From Marinobacter litoralis (lineage in GTDB: Bacteria > Pseudomonadota > Gammaproteobacteria > Pseudomonadales > Oleiphilaceae): a DNA stretch of 64,000 nucleotides. A program made the translations under genes and the position numbers. The notes under the pieces are model-generated. The model was not told the DNA's origin, searched no databases, and saw only the letters and a list, made by a program, of their open reading frames with translations. This document shows positions 52,412-61,892 of this stretch, piece by piece. The DNA lies in NCBI RefSeq assembly GCF_016427555.1, contig NZ_JAELVS010000005.1, positions 1 to 64,000 on the forward strand, read 5' to 3'. Numbering within the stretch: the first letter of the stretch is position 1; the number at the start of each line of letters is the position of its first letter.

Positions 52412-53388
52412 AACTTACCCCCAAACCCACGAAGATACTGGTCAACGGTTGCTTCACCGGCACTGACTGGCAAAACGGGTATTCGGTTTCTTCGCATCAC
52501 CGCCTGAACACCCTCCAAGCGCTGTTTCAGATACTCAGAGATGGGCTCTCGCATACGTCGGCGCCCCAAATCCAGTGAGATCTGCTGTTCACCCTCCATC
52601 AGCGTAACTCGACCATAGGTAGGCAGATTCAAAGCGATGGGGTCATAGACCTGAAAGGCCAGCACGTCATTATGCCGGGCCAACCGACGGATACGTCTGA
52701 GCGTGGTCGTTTCTTCGCCCTTGTCACTTATGCCCATAAAGTCACTTACGAGGTAAATGGTATGGTCGTGAGGCGCGCTGTTCAGGCATCGAGCTAACAA
52801 CTGATCAAAATCGACGGCTCCGGACACCCCGCGCTCGGCATGCAGCTCCCGATTTTGGCGATGTATCGTGGCCAGACACTGCTGCAGTCGTTGGCGGGAC
52901 CGATGAGGCGCTACCGTATCAATACGCTGGTCGTTGAACACCATAACGCCCACACGATCTCCGCTGTGAAACGCACTCCACCCAAGGAGTGCGCCAAGTT
53001 CCGCAGCGGTATACGATTTAAAATTCAGGCAGGAGCCGAAAAACATGTTCATCCGCTGGTCGCAAACCACTATGGTTGGGCGATCCCGCTCCTCCAAAAA
53101 ACTGCGTACAAATGGCTGGCCCGTTCTCGCCGTCGCCCGACGATCTATGTACCTGAGATCATCACCAGGCTGGTAATGTCGTAACTCTTCAAAATCCAAC
53201 CCACGATCACGAAACAGAGAGGTGTGCCCGCCAGCCAAAAGACTGTTTCGGTTCCACGGACACCTAACACTCATCAGCCGCCCTGGCGTTTCCAGTGTGA
53301 TCAGGCTGCTCATATCAACATACACACCCTCCTCGCCTGAAACGGAGGAGGCTATATCATGCTGATTTCTTGCCTGTCCTGATGCCAT
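52408..53388 (-). CDS. DUF58 protein
   Basis: A 326-residue cytosolic protein of the DUF58 family, distantly related to VWA domains. The signature FRDRGLDFEELRHYQPGDDLRYIDRRATARTGQPFVRSFLEERDRP and GVMVFNDQR is clear. I chose ATG 53388, five bases after AGGGG; the GTG two codons earlier is less likely. It follows moxR by nine bases. It probably bridges MoxR and the membrane VWA proteins. Confidence 0.88.
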   Translation of the reverse strand: MASGQARNQHDIASSVSGEEGVYVDMSSLITLETPGRLMSVRCPWNRNSLLAGGHTSLFRDRGLDFEELRHYQPGDDLRYIDRRATARTGQPFVRSFLEERDRPTIVVCDQRMNMFFGSCLNFKSYTAAELGALLGWSAFHSGDRVGVMVFNDQRIDTVAPHRSRQRLQQCLATIHRQNRELHAERGVSGAVDFDQLLARCLNSAPHDHTIYLVSDFMGISDKGEETTTLRRIRRLARHNDVLAFQVYDPIALNLPTYGRVTLMEGEQQISLDLGRRRMREPISEYLKQRLEGVQAVMRRNRIPVLPVSAGEATVDQYLRGFGGKL

Positions 53389-53397
53389 GATCACCCC

Positions 53398-54369
53398 TTA
53401 CGCAGGAACGGACACCTGCTCGAGTAACCGATCAATCACCTGATCGGGGCTCACTTGATCCGCTATCGCCTCATAGTTGAGTCGCACGCGATGACGAAGG
53501 ACTGGGTGACAAACAGCGCGGACATTGTCCGGCGTAACATACTCCTGCCCAGCAAGCCAGGCATGGGCACGCGCCGCACGGTCCAGCGAAATCGCGCCCC
53601 GCGTACTAATACCAGCGTCAAGCCAACTCTGAATCTTTCTGTCGGTGAGCTGCCCTGGCCGGGTGCCATGAATGAGATCAACAATGTAGGCATCAATCGT
53701 TGGCGCCACAAACAATTGATCTACTTCCCGTCGGGCTGCGAGCACCCAATCAGCTGACAAACGCTCAGTCCCCACTTCAGAAGACATGTTTACTGTCTCC
53801 GCGCGCACCAATCGCAGCACTTCACACTCATCGGCGTGAGACGGATAATTTAAGGTCACCTTCATCAGAAATCGGTCCAACTGAGCTTCTGGAAGCTGGT
53901 ACGTGCCTTCCTGCTCGATTGGGTTTTGCGTTGCCAACACCATAAACAGAGGTGCCATGGTATGAGTCGTGCCAGACACCGTAATCTGCCGTTCTTCCAT
54001 GGCCTCCAACAAAGCCGCCTGAACCTTAGCGGGTGCTCGATTAATCTCATCCGCAAGAACAAGATTGCCGAACAACGGCCCCGGATCAAAACGAAACATT
54101 TGACTCCCTCCCTCCTGGTGCAAGACCTCCGCACCGGTCAGATCCGAGGGCAACAAATCCGGCGTAAACTGGATGCGTTTCATCTGTGCATCCAGATTTT
54201 TTGCAAGCGTTTTCACTGTTCGGGTTTTAGCCAAACCGGGCAGGCTTTCGAGCAGAACATGGCCATCCGCCAACAACGCCACCATGATCTGACCGATTAA
54301 TTCAGACTGACCCAGAATCTGACGATCAACACGCTCTCTCAGACTTTGCATTGCATGCCATGGCGTCAT
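53398..54369 (-). CDS. MoxR-family AAA+ ATPase
   Basis: A 323-residue AAA+ ATPase. Walker A reads SLPGLAKT (first Gly of GxPGxxKT replaced by Ser, as in some MoxR proteins), Walker B LVLADEINRAPAKVQAALLEAMEE, and ATQNPIEQEGTYQLPEAQLDRF carries the sensor-1 Asn and the arginine finger region. MoxR ATPases act as chaperones that help mature enzyme or membrane complexes together with VWA partners. It heads the five-gene Bat-type cluster. The sulfatase gene ends 14 bases upstream on the same strand, so the two are probably co-transcribed. Confidence 0.92.
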   Translation of the reverse strand: MTPWHAMQSLRERVDRQILGQSELIGQIMVALLADGHVLLESLPGLAKTRTVKTLAKNLDAQMKRIQFTPDLLPSDLTGAEVLHQEGGSQMFRFDPGPLFGNLVLADEINRAPAKVQAALLEAMEERQITVSGTTHTMAPLFMVLATQNPIEQEGTYQLPEAQLDRFLMKVTLNYPSHADECEVLRLVRAETVNMSSEVGTERLSADWVLAARREVDQLFVAPTIDAYIVDLIHGTRPGQLTDRKIQSWLDAGISTRGAISLDRAARAHAWLAGQEYVTPDNVRAVCHPVLRHRVRLNYEAIADQVSPDQVIDRLLEQVSVPA

Positions 54370-54383
54370 GTTCTATGCCCCTC

Positions 54384-55937
54384 CTATGACTTATCATAGC
54401 CTAGGTAGTGTTCCATGATCTGATCAATGGTGAACGATGCGGGGCGCTGTCGAGGCGGGTAGTCCTTGAACGTTTCGAGGAACTGTTTTACTCGGATCAC
54501 ACCAGGGATAGCCCGAGCCATGAGCTTTTTATCGAGCCAACGCTCATACATATTCGAATTCTGGTCCGCCCGCTCATAAGGATCCTGTCTCAGATTGAAC
54601 ATTTTCGGAATTCTCAGTTTCACAAACGGATTTCGCCACACCTCAAAGGTTTTCGCACGCTGTTCTGCGAACACCAACTTCCAATCTCCATCGCGAAGAC
54701 CGATGATGTCGCCGTCATCACTCGCATAGATGAACTGCGAACGGGGCCCATTGCCTACCTCTCCCGTCAGGTACGGCAGGAAGTTGTACCCATCAAGGTG
54801 AACCTTGAAGTTTTTTCCGTCCGCCTCATGGCCTTCCAATAGTTTTTGCTTGATATCCGGCACACCGACCGCCGCCATCAGCGTAGGTACCCAGTCCAGA
54901 TGCGCAATTATGTCGTTGGAAATCGCGTTTGCTTCAATATGCTCTGGCCAGCGAACAAAGGCCGGTACCCGAAACCCACCTTCCCAGTTGGTGTTCTTTT
55001 CGCCGCGAAACGGTGTAATACCGGCATCAGGCCACTGATTGAAATGAACACCGTTATCGGTCGTGTAGAGCACAATGGTGTTATCTGCAATACCCAGCTC
55101 ATCCAGTTTTGCCAAAAGTTCGCCGACTTGATTGTCGTGTTCAACCATACCGTCGTTGTAAAACCCCTGACCTGAAAGCCCCTTAGACTCTTCCTTAATG
55201 TGGGTGTAGTAATGCATTCTGCTCGAGTTGAACCATGCGAAAAAAGGCTTGCCATCGGCATGGGATCGGTCAATGAAATTCAGCGTAGCTTGCAGGAACT
55301 CCTCATCAATCGTCTCCATACGCTTGGAGTTCAACGGACCAAGATCTTCTACTTTTCCATCCGCACTGCTGCGGATAACGCCGCGAGGAGTGACCAACTC
55401 CGCAATCTTGGGATCTTTCGGCCATGCCGGGTCTTCGGGAGCTTCTTCAGCGTTTAGGTGGTAGAGGTTGCCAAAAAACTCGTCAAAACCGTGATTGGTT
55501 GGAAGAAATTCATCGCGATCACCCAAGTGGTTCTTGCCAAACTGACCAGACACATAACCCAAAGGTTTCAGTAGCTCAGCCAAGGTCGGATCCTCGGGCT
55601 GAATACCGACAGCAGCGCCCGGCACTCCAACCTTAGTCAAGCCGGTTCGTATAGGGTGCTGGCCCGTGATAAAGGCCGAACGACCAGCCGTACAGCTTTG
55701 TTCACCGTAATAGTCGGTAAACATCATGCCCTCATTGCCAATTCGGTCGATGTTTGGGGTTTTGTAACCCATCAGCCCATGGCTGTACTTACTGATGTTG
55801 GTAATCCCGATATCATCGCCCATAATCACCAAGATGTTAGGGCGTTCTGCCGCGTGCAATGTTTGAGCCACTGCAGCCGTTAGAATGACGGTAAGGCTTG
55901 TCAAAATCTGAGTCAGCCCGGTTCGCTTCTTGTTCAT
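54384..55937 (-). CDS. Exported arylsulfatase
   Basis: A sulfatase of 517 residues that hydrolyses sulfate esters. Signal peptide (SLTVILTAAVAQTLHAA); metal-binding Asp41-Asp42 (GDDIG); active-site CTAGR with Cys82 (the C-x-A/P-x-R pattern), which must be changed to formylglycine; later GHH-type and DNGVHF segments. Cys-type sulfatases need a maturation enzyme, and none is visible here. ATG 55937 follows GGGAG. It is divergent from a Crp/Fnr regulator and directly precedes the MoxR operon, so MoxR-type maturation of this or a related enzyme is an attractive but untested idea. Confidence 0.88.
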   Translation of the reverse strand: MNKKRTGLTQILTSLTVILTAAVAQTLHAAERPNILVIMGDDIGITNISKYSHGLMGYKTPNIDRIGNEGMMFTDYYGEQSCTAGRSAFITGQHPIRTGLTKVGVPGAAVGIQPEDPTLAELLKPLGYVSGQFGKNHLGDRDEFLPTNHGFDEFFGNLYHLNAEEAPEDPAWPKDPKIAELVTPRGVIRSSADGKVEDLGPLNSKRMETIDEEFLQATLNFIDRSHADGKPFFAWFNSSRMHYYTHIKEESKGLSGQGFYNDGMVEHDNQVGELLAKLDELGIADNTIVLYTTDNGVHFNQWPDAGITPFRGEKNTNWEGGFRVPAFVRWPEHIEANAISNDIIAHLDWVPTLMAAVGVPDIKQKLLEGHEADGKNFKVHLDGYNFLPYLTGEVGNGPRSQFIYASDDGDIIGLRDGDWKLVFAEQRAKTFEVWRNPFVKLRIPKMFNLRQDPYERADQNSNMYERWLDKKLMARAIPGVIRVKQFLETFKDYPPRQRPASFTIDQIMEHYLGYDKS

Positions 55938-56051
55938 GTTATTCTCCCGTAGAAGCCTAGCTGTTAAAAACGCATCCAATTTGTCGGAGCAAGGTTTGTC
56001 AGTCTAGTTCGAAAATAAAACGAGAGACCGTCAACAACCGAACAATCTACT

Positions 56052-56747
56052 ATGTCAGAGAAACTTGAATTTCTTTCCCGTTGTGCCCTATTTTCCGGGT
56101 TTCCGCAGTCCGCCCTGAAAGAGGCGGCGGAAATCTGCATCTACCGGGAATTTTCTGAAGAACAAGCTCTGTACGCCGGAGGGGCCCATAGCAAGAGGTT
56201 AACCATTGTTGCTTCTGGTTCCGTACGTATAACGTCATTCCTGCCTTCAGGACGAGAATCAATTCTGGCCATTATTGGAGCAGGAAACTGGCTCGGCGAT
56301 GCCATTTTTAGCTCAGTGCCAGCCAGAGTTTATGGGGCCACAGCCCACGAGGCTGTCCAAGTTCTGGAATTCTCCGAAGCTCAGATTAAAAGCTTGCTCA
56401 AACGTTACCCTCAAGGTTACCCCGTTATCGTCGACCAACTGGCCAGCAGATTGTGCGCCGCCATGTCGATCATTGAAGACGACACCGCCAGGAATACCCC
56501 TGCGAGAATTGGCCGGCGCCTGCTGATGCTCAACATGTTCCAGGGTGATGGAAAAATCACGAGCCAGCCGGTTACGCTTCGCCTAACCAGGGAACAGCTC
56601 GGAAATATGATTGGCATAACTCGCCAAGCCGTACAAAAAGCCATCCGGGTGTTTGAGGAAGCCGAGCTGATAAGCTTGGATTATGGCAGTATCAAACTCG
56701 AAAACCCGGCACGCCTAGAGACGTTCCTTACTCAAATGGACCGCTAG
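56052..56747 (+). CDS. Crp/Fnr-family regulator
   Basis: A 231-residue regulator with an N-terminal cyclic-nucleotide-binding-like barrel (EEQALYAGGAHSKRLTIVASGSVRI) and a C-terminal winged helix (LTREQLGNMIGITRQAVQKAIRVFEEAELISL). The Fnr cysteines for an iron-sulfur cluster are absent, and the cAMP-contact residues are not clearly kept, so the signal is unknown. It is divergent from the sulfatase gene with a 114-base spacer, so that gene and the MoxR operon are likely targets; it could also act on the lipase/wax synthase pair downstream. Confidence 0.82.
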   Translation: MSEKLEFLSRCALFSGFPQSALKEAAEICIYREFSEEQALYAGGAHSKRLTIVASGSVRITSFLPSGRESILAIIGAGNWLGDAIFSSVPARVYGATAHEAVQVLEFSEAQIKSLLKRYPQGYPVIVDQLASRLCAAMSIIEDDTARNTPARIGRRLLMLNMFQGDGKITSQPVTLRLTREQLGNMIGITRQAVQKAIRVFEEAELISLDYGSIKLENPARLETFLTQMDR

Positions 56748-56874
56748 CTCTCGAGACTAAGTGAGCCCTACTCGGTGGCGCCAAATGGCAAGAAGCTGAC
56801 ACTGTAAGAAAACCGACCTCGTTCGTTTGTTCATCATACTCCCATCCATATCACGACACTCAGGATGGGCATCG

Positions 56875-57879
56875 GTGAAAATAACAACTTACTCAACAAC
56901 CTTCTCTCGAGATCAACTTCGACTTTCTTTCAGATCCAAGGTCTTCCTTTTTTGCCTTCGCGGAGGCATACGACCATTGCTCGCCTTTGTCATGCGAGGC
57001 AGCGCTACTCGCGTGGCCAACATGCAATTACACATTGCGGCACGTCTTCCGAAACAAACCCAACCGATTGACTACGATTACCACTACTGGGGCATAGGGG
57101 ACACCGCTGTACCAGGCCATACCATGGGAGCCCCATTCGCAGAGTCAGACCGACCGGTTGTACTCTGGTTACATGGCGGGGCCTTTGTTTTTCCTACCAT
57201 GCCAGACGGTCACTTACTCTTCGTTAAACGGCTATGTCGCTCCCTGCTCGCAGACGCATTTGTGCCAGACTACCGACTCGCGCCTGCAAACCCATTCCCT
57301 GCCGGGCTGGACGATTGCGAACGTGCCTACCGACTCTTGCTCGATTCCGGCGTCGCCCCCGGAAAAATTATTATCGGGGGCGAATCAGCCGGTGGGAACC
57401 TACTGGTTGCACTGCTTCTACGACTGCGCGATGTTGGACTTCCCCTGCCTGCCTGTGCTGTATCTATTTCGCCAATTCTCGACATGGCGCGACTCCACGG
57501 CCCAACGTCACGAGCAGCCAATGCCAAGACGGATGCCATGTTGCCACTCGGTGCCCTGGCACACGCAAGGGACTGGTACGTAGGAACACAAGACGCTGCC
57601 AATCCGGAAATATCACCACTAATGGGTGACTTTCAGGGGCTCCCTCCACTCTTGATTCAAGCTAGCCATGAAGAGGTACTCAGAGACGATAGCGTGCTCT
57701 TTGCCCGAAAAGCCAGTGAGGCCGGCGTTGAAACAGAGCTGGCACTTTGGCCATCAATGCCCCATGCATTCCCGCTGTTGGAGGAGTGGATCCCAGAAGC
57801 AAAATCCGCTCGACACGACATCGTTCGCTTTATCCAGCGACACCTAGATCCGAAACGCTCTGGCCACGAGGCAAAATAA
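56875..57879 (+). CDS. HSL-family alpha/beta hydrolase (lipase/esterase)
   Basis: A 335-residue serine hydrolase of the hormone-sensitive-lipase group. It has the oxyanion motif HGGAF (about residue 100), DYRLAPANPFPAGLDD, the nucleophile elbow GESAGG (Ser171) and the catalytic His in MPHAFPLL. I take GTG 56875 (AGGA upstream) as start; a TTG at 56827 is in frame but unsupported. Its stop overlaps the wax-ester synthase start (TAATG), so the two are made together: one builds, the other probably breaks down, storage or membrane lipid esters. Confidence 0.82.
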   Translation: MKITTYSTTFSRDQLRLSFRSKVFLFCLRGGIRPLLAFVMRGSATRVANMQLHIAARLPKQTQPIDYDYHYWGIGDTAVPGHTMGAPFAESDRPVVLWLHGGAFVFPTMPDGHLLFVKRLCRSLLADAFVPDYRLAPANPFPAGLDDCERAYRLLLDSGVAPGKIIIGGESAGGNLLVALLLRLRDVGLPLPACAVSISPILDMARLHGPTSRAANAKTDAMLPLGALAHARDWYVGTQDAANPEISPLMGDFQGLPPLLIQASHEEVLRDDSVLFARKASEAGVETELALWPSMPHAFPLLEEWIPEAKSARHDIVRFIQRHLDPKRSGHEAK

Positions 57880-59234
57880 TGACGTACAAAAGACTCTCCC
57901 CGATGGACTCCGCATTCGTTCAGCTTGAAAGCCCGTCCGCTCCTATGCATGTTGCAGGCCTGATGGTTTTTGAGAAACCAGAAAAAGGCGGTGACGAATT
58001 TGTTAAAACCATCGTCGAAGATTGGCGCAGAGAAACCCGAATCTGTGCGCCCTGGAACCAGAAACTTCGCTCGCCCTCTCGATGGCAGTTGGCCCCCAGT
58101 CTTGAAGACACTTTTGATCCAGATCTTGAATACCATGTCCGGCACGTTTCGTTGCCCGAGCCGGGAGGGGAGCGGGAACTGGGGCAGATGGTTGCGCGCT
58201 TGCATAGCCAGCCAATGGACATGCGTAAACTGCTGTGGGAGTGCAATTTCATCGATGGTCTGGCGGACAACCGGTTTGCCATTTTCGTCAAGTTCCATCA
58301 CGCAATCGTCGATGGAATCAGCGCCTCAAACCTGCTAATGCGAGGGCTTTCAGATAGTGTGAATGACCTTCAAATGCCGCCATTCTGGGTTCACTCGGCA
58401 CCTGATAAGCCTTTCCAACCGTCAGCACTCTCCATCCCATCGGCTCAATCGATTATTGGCACCGCTGGCAAGATCATACGGCTCTTCCGAAAAGATGAGC
58501 ACCTGACAACTCTGCGCTCTGCACCAAGAACAGCCATAAACGGACAGATCAGCGCACAGCGCCGATTTGCCACTCATGCTTTCGAGCTTGATCGATTGAA
58601 AGCGGTTGCCAAGCAAGCTGAAGTCACACTGAACGATGTGGTGGTGTCTCTAGTAGGAGGTGCGCTGCGGCAGTACTTGCAAGAGAAGACCGCTCTGCCC
58701 TCAGACAGTCTGACTGCGGCTATCCCCATTTCCCTCCGAGCAGAGGGGGATCAAAGTGTCGGGAATTCGGTAGGAATGATCTACGGCATGATTGGTACGA
58801 ACATCGCAGATCCGGCCCTGCGACTAGCAAAAGTGCATGAATCCGTAGCGCTCGCAAAAGAGCAGATTCTTAGTCTGGAACCGGAAATGCGAGTGCCATA
58901 TTCCATCCTAAGCATGGCTCCCTCCATTGCCGCCATGATGACCGGTGTGGCAAAACACCTTCCTCCGATGTTCAACACGGTTGTGTCAAACGTCCCCGGA
59001 AGCCGGAAAGAGATGTATTTACGCAGTGCACGCCTGTTGCACCTATATCCCGCCAACATTGTCTTTCCCGGATTAGCTGTCAGCTTTACCTGCTATAGCC
59101 ATGCAAATCATTTGAATGTGGGGATCATCGCCTGCCGCGACACCCTTCCGCACATGCAACGCTTAGCCTCGGGCCTTGAAGATGCCTTGGCAGATTTAGA
59201 GGAGGCTCTGAACTTCGGTAAAGCTATACATTAG
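57879..59234 (+). CDS. Wax-ester synthase / diacylglycerol acyltransferase (WS/DGAT)
   Basis: A 451-residue acyltransferase that esterifies fatty alcohols or diacylglycerol with acyl-CoA to make storage wax esters or triacylglycerol. The catalytic HHxxxDG is HHAIVDG (His140-His141, Asp145, Gly146). Other family features are the start RLSPMDSAFVQLESPSAPMHVAGL, PLW-like MPPFW and the C-terminal VSNVPGSRKEMYL. Length is normal. GAGG before the ATG and a TAATG overlap with the lipase show tight coupling. Marinobacter usually has several such genes. Confidence 0.9.
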   Translation: MTYKRLSPMDSAFVQLESPSAPMHVAGLMVFEKPEKGGDEFVKTIVEDWRRETRICAPWNQKLRSPSRWQLAPSLEDTFDPDLEYHVRHVSLPEPGGERELGQMVARLHSQPMDMRKLLWECNFIDGLADNRFAIFVKFHHAIVDGISASNLLMRGLSDSVNDLQMPPFWVHSAPDKPFQPSALSIPSAQSIIGTAGKIIRLFRKDEHLTTLRSAPRTAINGQISAQRRFATHAFELDRLKAVAKQAEVTLNDVVVSLVGGALRQYLQEKTALPSDSLTAAIPISLRAEGDQSVGNSVGMIYGMIGTNIADPALRLAKVHESVALAKEQILSLEPEMRVPYSILSMAPSIAAMMTGVAKHLPPMFNTVVSNVPGSRKEMYLRSARLLHLYPANIVFPGLAVSFTCYSHANHLNVGIIACRDTLPHMQRLASGLEDALADLEEALNFGKAIH

Positions 59235-59251
59235 CGTGCGCGATTGCTTGA

Positions 59252-59316
59252 GCGCACCGGACACCTTTGAGACACCCAAATTCATCCTGAAACTAAGAGA
59301 AACGAAACTGCGTTAA
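59252..59316 (+). pseudogene. Decayed C-terminal remnant of an FMN-glutamate-synthase-like gene
   Basis: The frame reads APDTFETPKFILKLRETKLR and a stop, matching the last residues of the intact gene ending at 32939 (QPDTFEPPEFVLKLRETKLR). About 19 bases (AGAGAAACGAAACTGCGTT) are identical. No homology is seen upstream of 59252, and there is no start. The remnant sits between the wax synthase and tRNA-Pro. It is probably what is left of a deleted paralogue or a copy cut off by rearrangement. Confidence 0.75.
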
Positions 59317-59426
59317 TTGTTCTAAAGAAAGTCGCCCGCCACCTGTTTATTTTTATTTGGCGCTGGCGTATACTTCGCTCCCGCTAAGCCACTGAGATAA
59401 ACTTTTTTCTTGGCGGTGAGCAGTTT

Positions 59427-59504
<78 letters not shown>

Positions 59505-59517
59505 GAATTCCCTACTC

Positions 59518-59545
59518 AAAGCCTGGATCGCAAGATCCGGGCTTT
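59518..59545. terminator. Terminator after tRNA-Pro
   Basis: AAAGCCTGGATC (59518-59529) pairs with GATCCGGGCTTT (59534-59545) around a GCAA loop, with a short T-rich tail. It also lies 15 bases after the stop of the converging response-regulator gene. Confidence 0.85.
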
Positions 59546-59559
59546 GTTGTTTCTGGCCC

Positions 59560-60246
59560 TCACTCGGCTAATTGATACCGCCTTTCCGGCCGGCCAACGC
59601 TGCCGTAAGTCACTTCGGCCTCCAGCTTTCCTTCTCCAACCATGTATTCAAGATAACGTCGCGCGGTTGTCCGCGAAGCCCCAATGGCACTGCCCACCGC
59701 TTCTGCGCTCCACGGTTCGCCATCACGGATCACGTCCTGAATTTTTTCAAGCGTCAGAGCGTCGATACCCTTGGGTAACCGGCCACTTGCCGCTTGAGCT
59801 TCTTCGTCACTGGCACGAGGTATCAACGCGTCCACTTCACTCTGCGCCAGCTGATTCAGTCCCGACAAATGCTCAAGCCGGGCACGGAAGCGGTTTACTG
59901 CCTCTTCCAGACGCTCAAACACCAACGGCTTTAAAATGTAATCGCAAACACCCCCTCGCAATGCGCTGCGCAGGGTATCCACTTCCTTGGCCGCAGTAAT
60001 CAAGATGACATCGCTGCTGCTGTCTTGCGCTCTGAGCTCTCTTAATAAATCCAGACCACTGCCATCCGGAAAATAGACATCCAACAAAATCAAATCCGGG
60101 GCCAACACTTCCGCAAGGTCACGAGCATCGGCCAAACTGTGGGCAATACCGCAAAGCTCAACATGATCGAGCCGCTCAACAAACCTTCGCTGAATTTCCG
60201 CAATCTGGCGGTCATCTTCAGCGATCAATATCCGAATCGTGTTCAA
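59560..60246 (-). CDS. CitB/DcuR-type response regulator
   Basis: A 228-residue response regulator. The receiver domain has the acidic pocket EDD (residues 10-12), the phospho-acceptor Asp56 (ILLDVYFPDGSG) and a Thr/Lys switch (ITAAKEVD). The C-terminal half resembles the helix-turn-helix of CitB/DcuR proteins (SAEAVGSAIGASRTTARRYLEYMVGEG). It overlaps the kinase gene by ATGA, so the pair is made together. The likely targets are the tct genes on the other side of the kinase. Confidence 0.88.
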   Translation of the reverse strand: MNTIRILIAEDDRQIAEIQRRFVERLDHVELCGIAHSLADARDLAEVLAPDLILLDVYFPDGSGLDLLRELRAQDSSSDVILITAAKEVDTLRSALRGGVCDYILKPLVFERLEEAVNRFRARLEHLSGLNQLAQSEVDALIPRASDEEAQAASGRLPKGIDALTLEKIQDVIRDGEPWSAEAVGSAIGASRTTARRYLEYMVGEGKLEAEVTYGSVGRPERRYQLAE

Positions 60247-61892
60247 TGGGCGCTCCTGAGTTCCGGAACCTTGGGTAAATATAAAGTGAACCGACTGCCA
60301 ATGTCAGGCAGGCTTTCAACCGTTATTGAGCCTCCCCAACGATCAAGAAACTGACGCACCAGATACAACCCATAGCCGTGCCGTTTCCCTACACCCGGCT
60401 TACTGGTAACGCCTTTTTCAAAAATCCGGTCGCGCTCGCTCTCAACAACCCCCGGCCCTTGATCATCCACCTCGAAGATCAACTCCTGGCCAAGGTCGGT
60501 CATCGAGAGCGTCACTCGCCCTCCCTCACCTGCGTGCTGGCGCGTTGCTTCCAGCGCGTTATCGATCAGGTTGCCCAACACACTGACCAATTGATCTCTG
60601 GGCATGGCATCGGGAATATCACTCATCTGACTGCCCGGGTCTATGTCGAGGTGCAGCCCCATTTCCCGGGCCCGGTTATATTTACCCAACAAGCAACCGG
60701 CAATAACCGGGTCGGGCACTGCCTCCAAAAGCAGATGAATCAAACTCTGGTGGTCGCTGGTTTCGCGACCAATCAAATTCAATGCATCGTCGTGAGCGCC
60801 AATTTGAATCAGGCCAGCAATGGTGTGCAGCTTGTTGGAATATTCGTGGGTTTGGCTGCGCAGTGTATCCGCATACTGCTGTATACGAGTTAGCTGCTGG
60901 CTGACATGGTCCAACTCGTCTCGCAAACGAAAACTGGCCACCACACCAATGACCTCGTCACCCTGTCGAACCGGTAGCCGGTTAACCACCATTTGCCGGT
61001 TCCTGAGCCAAACTTCCCGGTCAAACTCCGGAATACCCGTCTTCAGCACCGAGAGCAAATCGCTGTCGGGCAGAACCTCATGTATGGGCTGATCAACCAG
61101 CGAGGTACCGGTATCGAAACCCAGTGTTTCAAGCGCTGCCCGGTTTACCGTGGTGATGATGCCTTCTCTGTTAACGGCAATAATGCCTTCACGCACTGAC
61201 TGCAGGGTGGCGTTGCGCTCCTCAAACAGGCGGGCAATTTCCTCCGGCTCCAAACCAAAAATCTCCCGTTTGAAACGCCCGGCAATCACGACCGCAATCA
61301 AAATGCTGATCAGCAGCATCACGCCCACAATGCCATAGAAAACAAATTTGTAACGCTGAATGGTATTACCGACCTGGGCAACGCTATAGCCAACCGATAC
61401 GATCCCGATGATCTCTCCGGTTGAAGGCGCAATGACCGGCGCTTTTCCCCGCACCGTATCCCCCAAGGTACCTACCGCTCTCGACACATAGCCGCGTCCG
61501 TTTTTCAGAGCTTCGCCGCCATCATCTCCGTCGTCATCTGCCATTGAGCGGCCGATTCGATCTGGAGAAGGATGCGCCAGCCGAATCGCGCGTTGATCGC
61601 CAATCACGATGAAGAGGGCTTCGTTGGTAGCTGCCATCGAAGAGGCCAGGCGATTCAACGCCTCGGTATCACGCTGCTGTATCCCGGAGACAACAGACGG
61701 TGTGGCGGCAACCGTTTTCGCCACCATCAAAGCACGCTGACCAATTTCGCTGTACAGCGATTCGCTCAGGTAGTACCCCGCCACCCCTCCAATCAAGGCG
61801 GTTTGCAGGGCGCTGACCAGAGCCAACGTGAGAATCATTCGGGTTTTTAGTCGGGTTTTTCTTGCCACAGGCTTATCAGATCTTGTTGTCAT
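60243..61892 (-). CDS. CitA/DcuS-type sensor histidine kinase
   Basis: A 549-residue membrane kinase. Two helices (about 18-40 and 183-204) flank a periplasmic sensor domain for carboxylates; a cytosolic PAS domain (225-325) follows, then the SPOB-type dimerisation helix with the phosphoacceptor His349 (QTHEYSNKLHTIAGLIQ) and an HATPase domain (NLIDNALEAT, DDQGPGV, KRHGYGLYLVRQF). CitA and DcuS bind citrate or C4-dicarboxylates. Divergence from tctCBA supports sensing of a tricarboxylate. Confidence 0.92.
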   Translation of the reverse strand: MTTRSDKPVARKTRLKTRMILTLALVSALQTALIGGVAGYYLSESLYSEIGQRALMVAKTVAATPSVVSGIQQRDTEALNRLASSMAATNEALFIVIGDQRAIRLAHPSPDRIGRSMADDDGDDGGEALKNGRGYVSRAVGTLGDTVRGKAPVIAPSTGEIIGIVSVGYSVAQVGNTIQRYKFVFYGIVGVMLLISILIAVVIAGRFKREIFGLEPEEIARLFEERNATLQSVREGIIAVNREGIITTVNRAALETLGFDTGTSLVDQPIHEVLPDSDLLSVLKTGIPEFDREVWLRNRQMVVNRLPVRQGDEVIGVVASFRLRDELDHVSQQLTRIQQYADTLRSQTHEYSNKLHTIAGLIQIGAHDDALNLIGRETSDHQSLIHLLLEAVPDPVIAGCLLGKYNRAREMGLHLDIDPGSQMSDIPDAMPRDQLVSVLGNLIDNALEATRQHAGEGGRVTLSMTDLGQELIFEVDDQGPGVVESERDRIFEKGVTSKPGVGKRHGYGLYLVRQFLDRWGGSITVESLPDIGSRFTLYLPKVPELRSAH

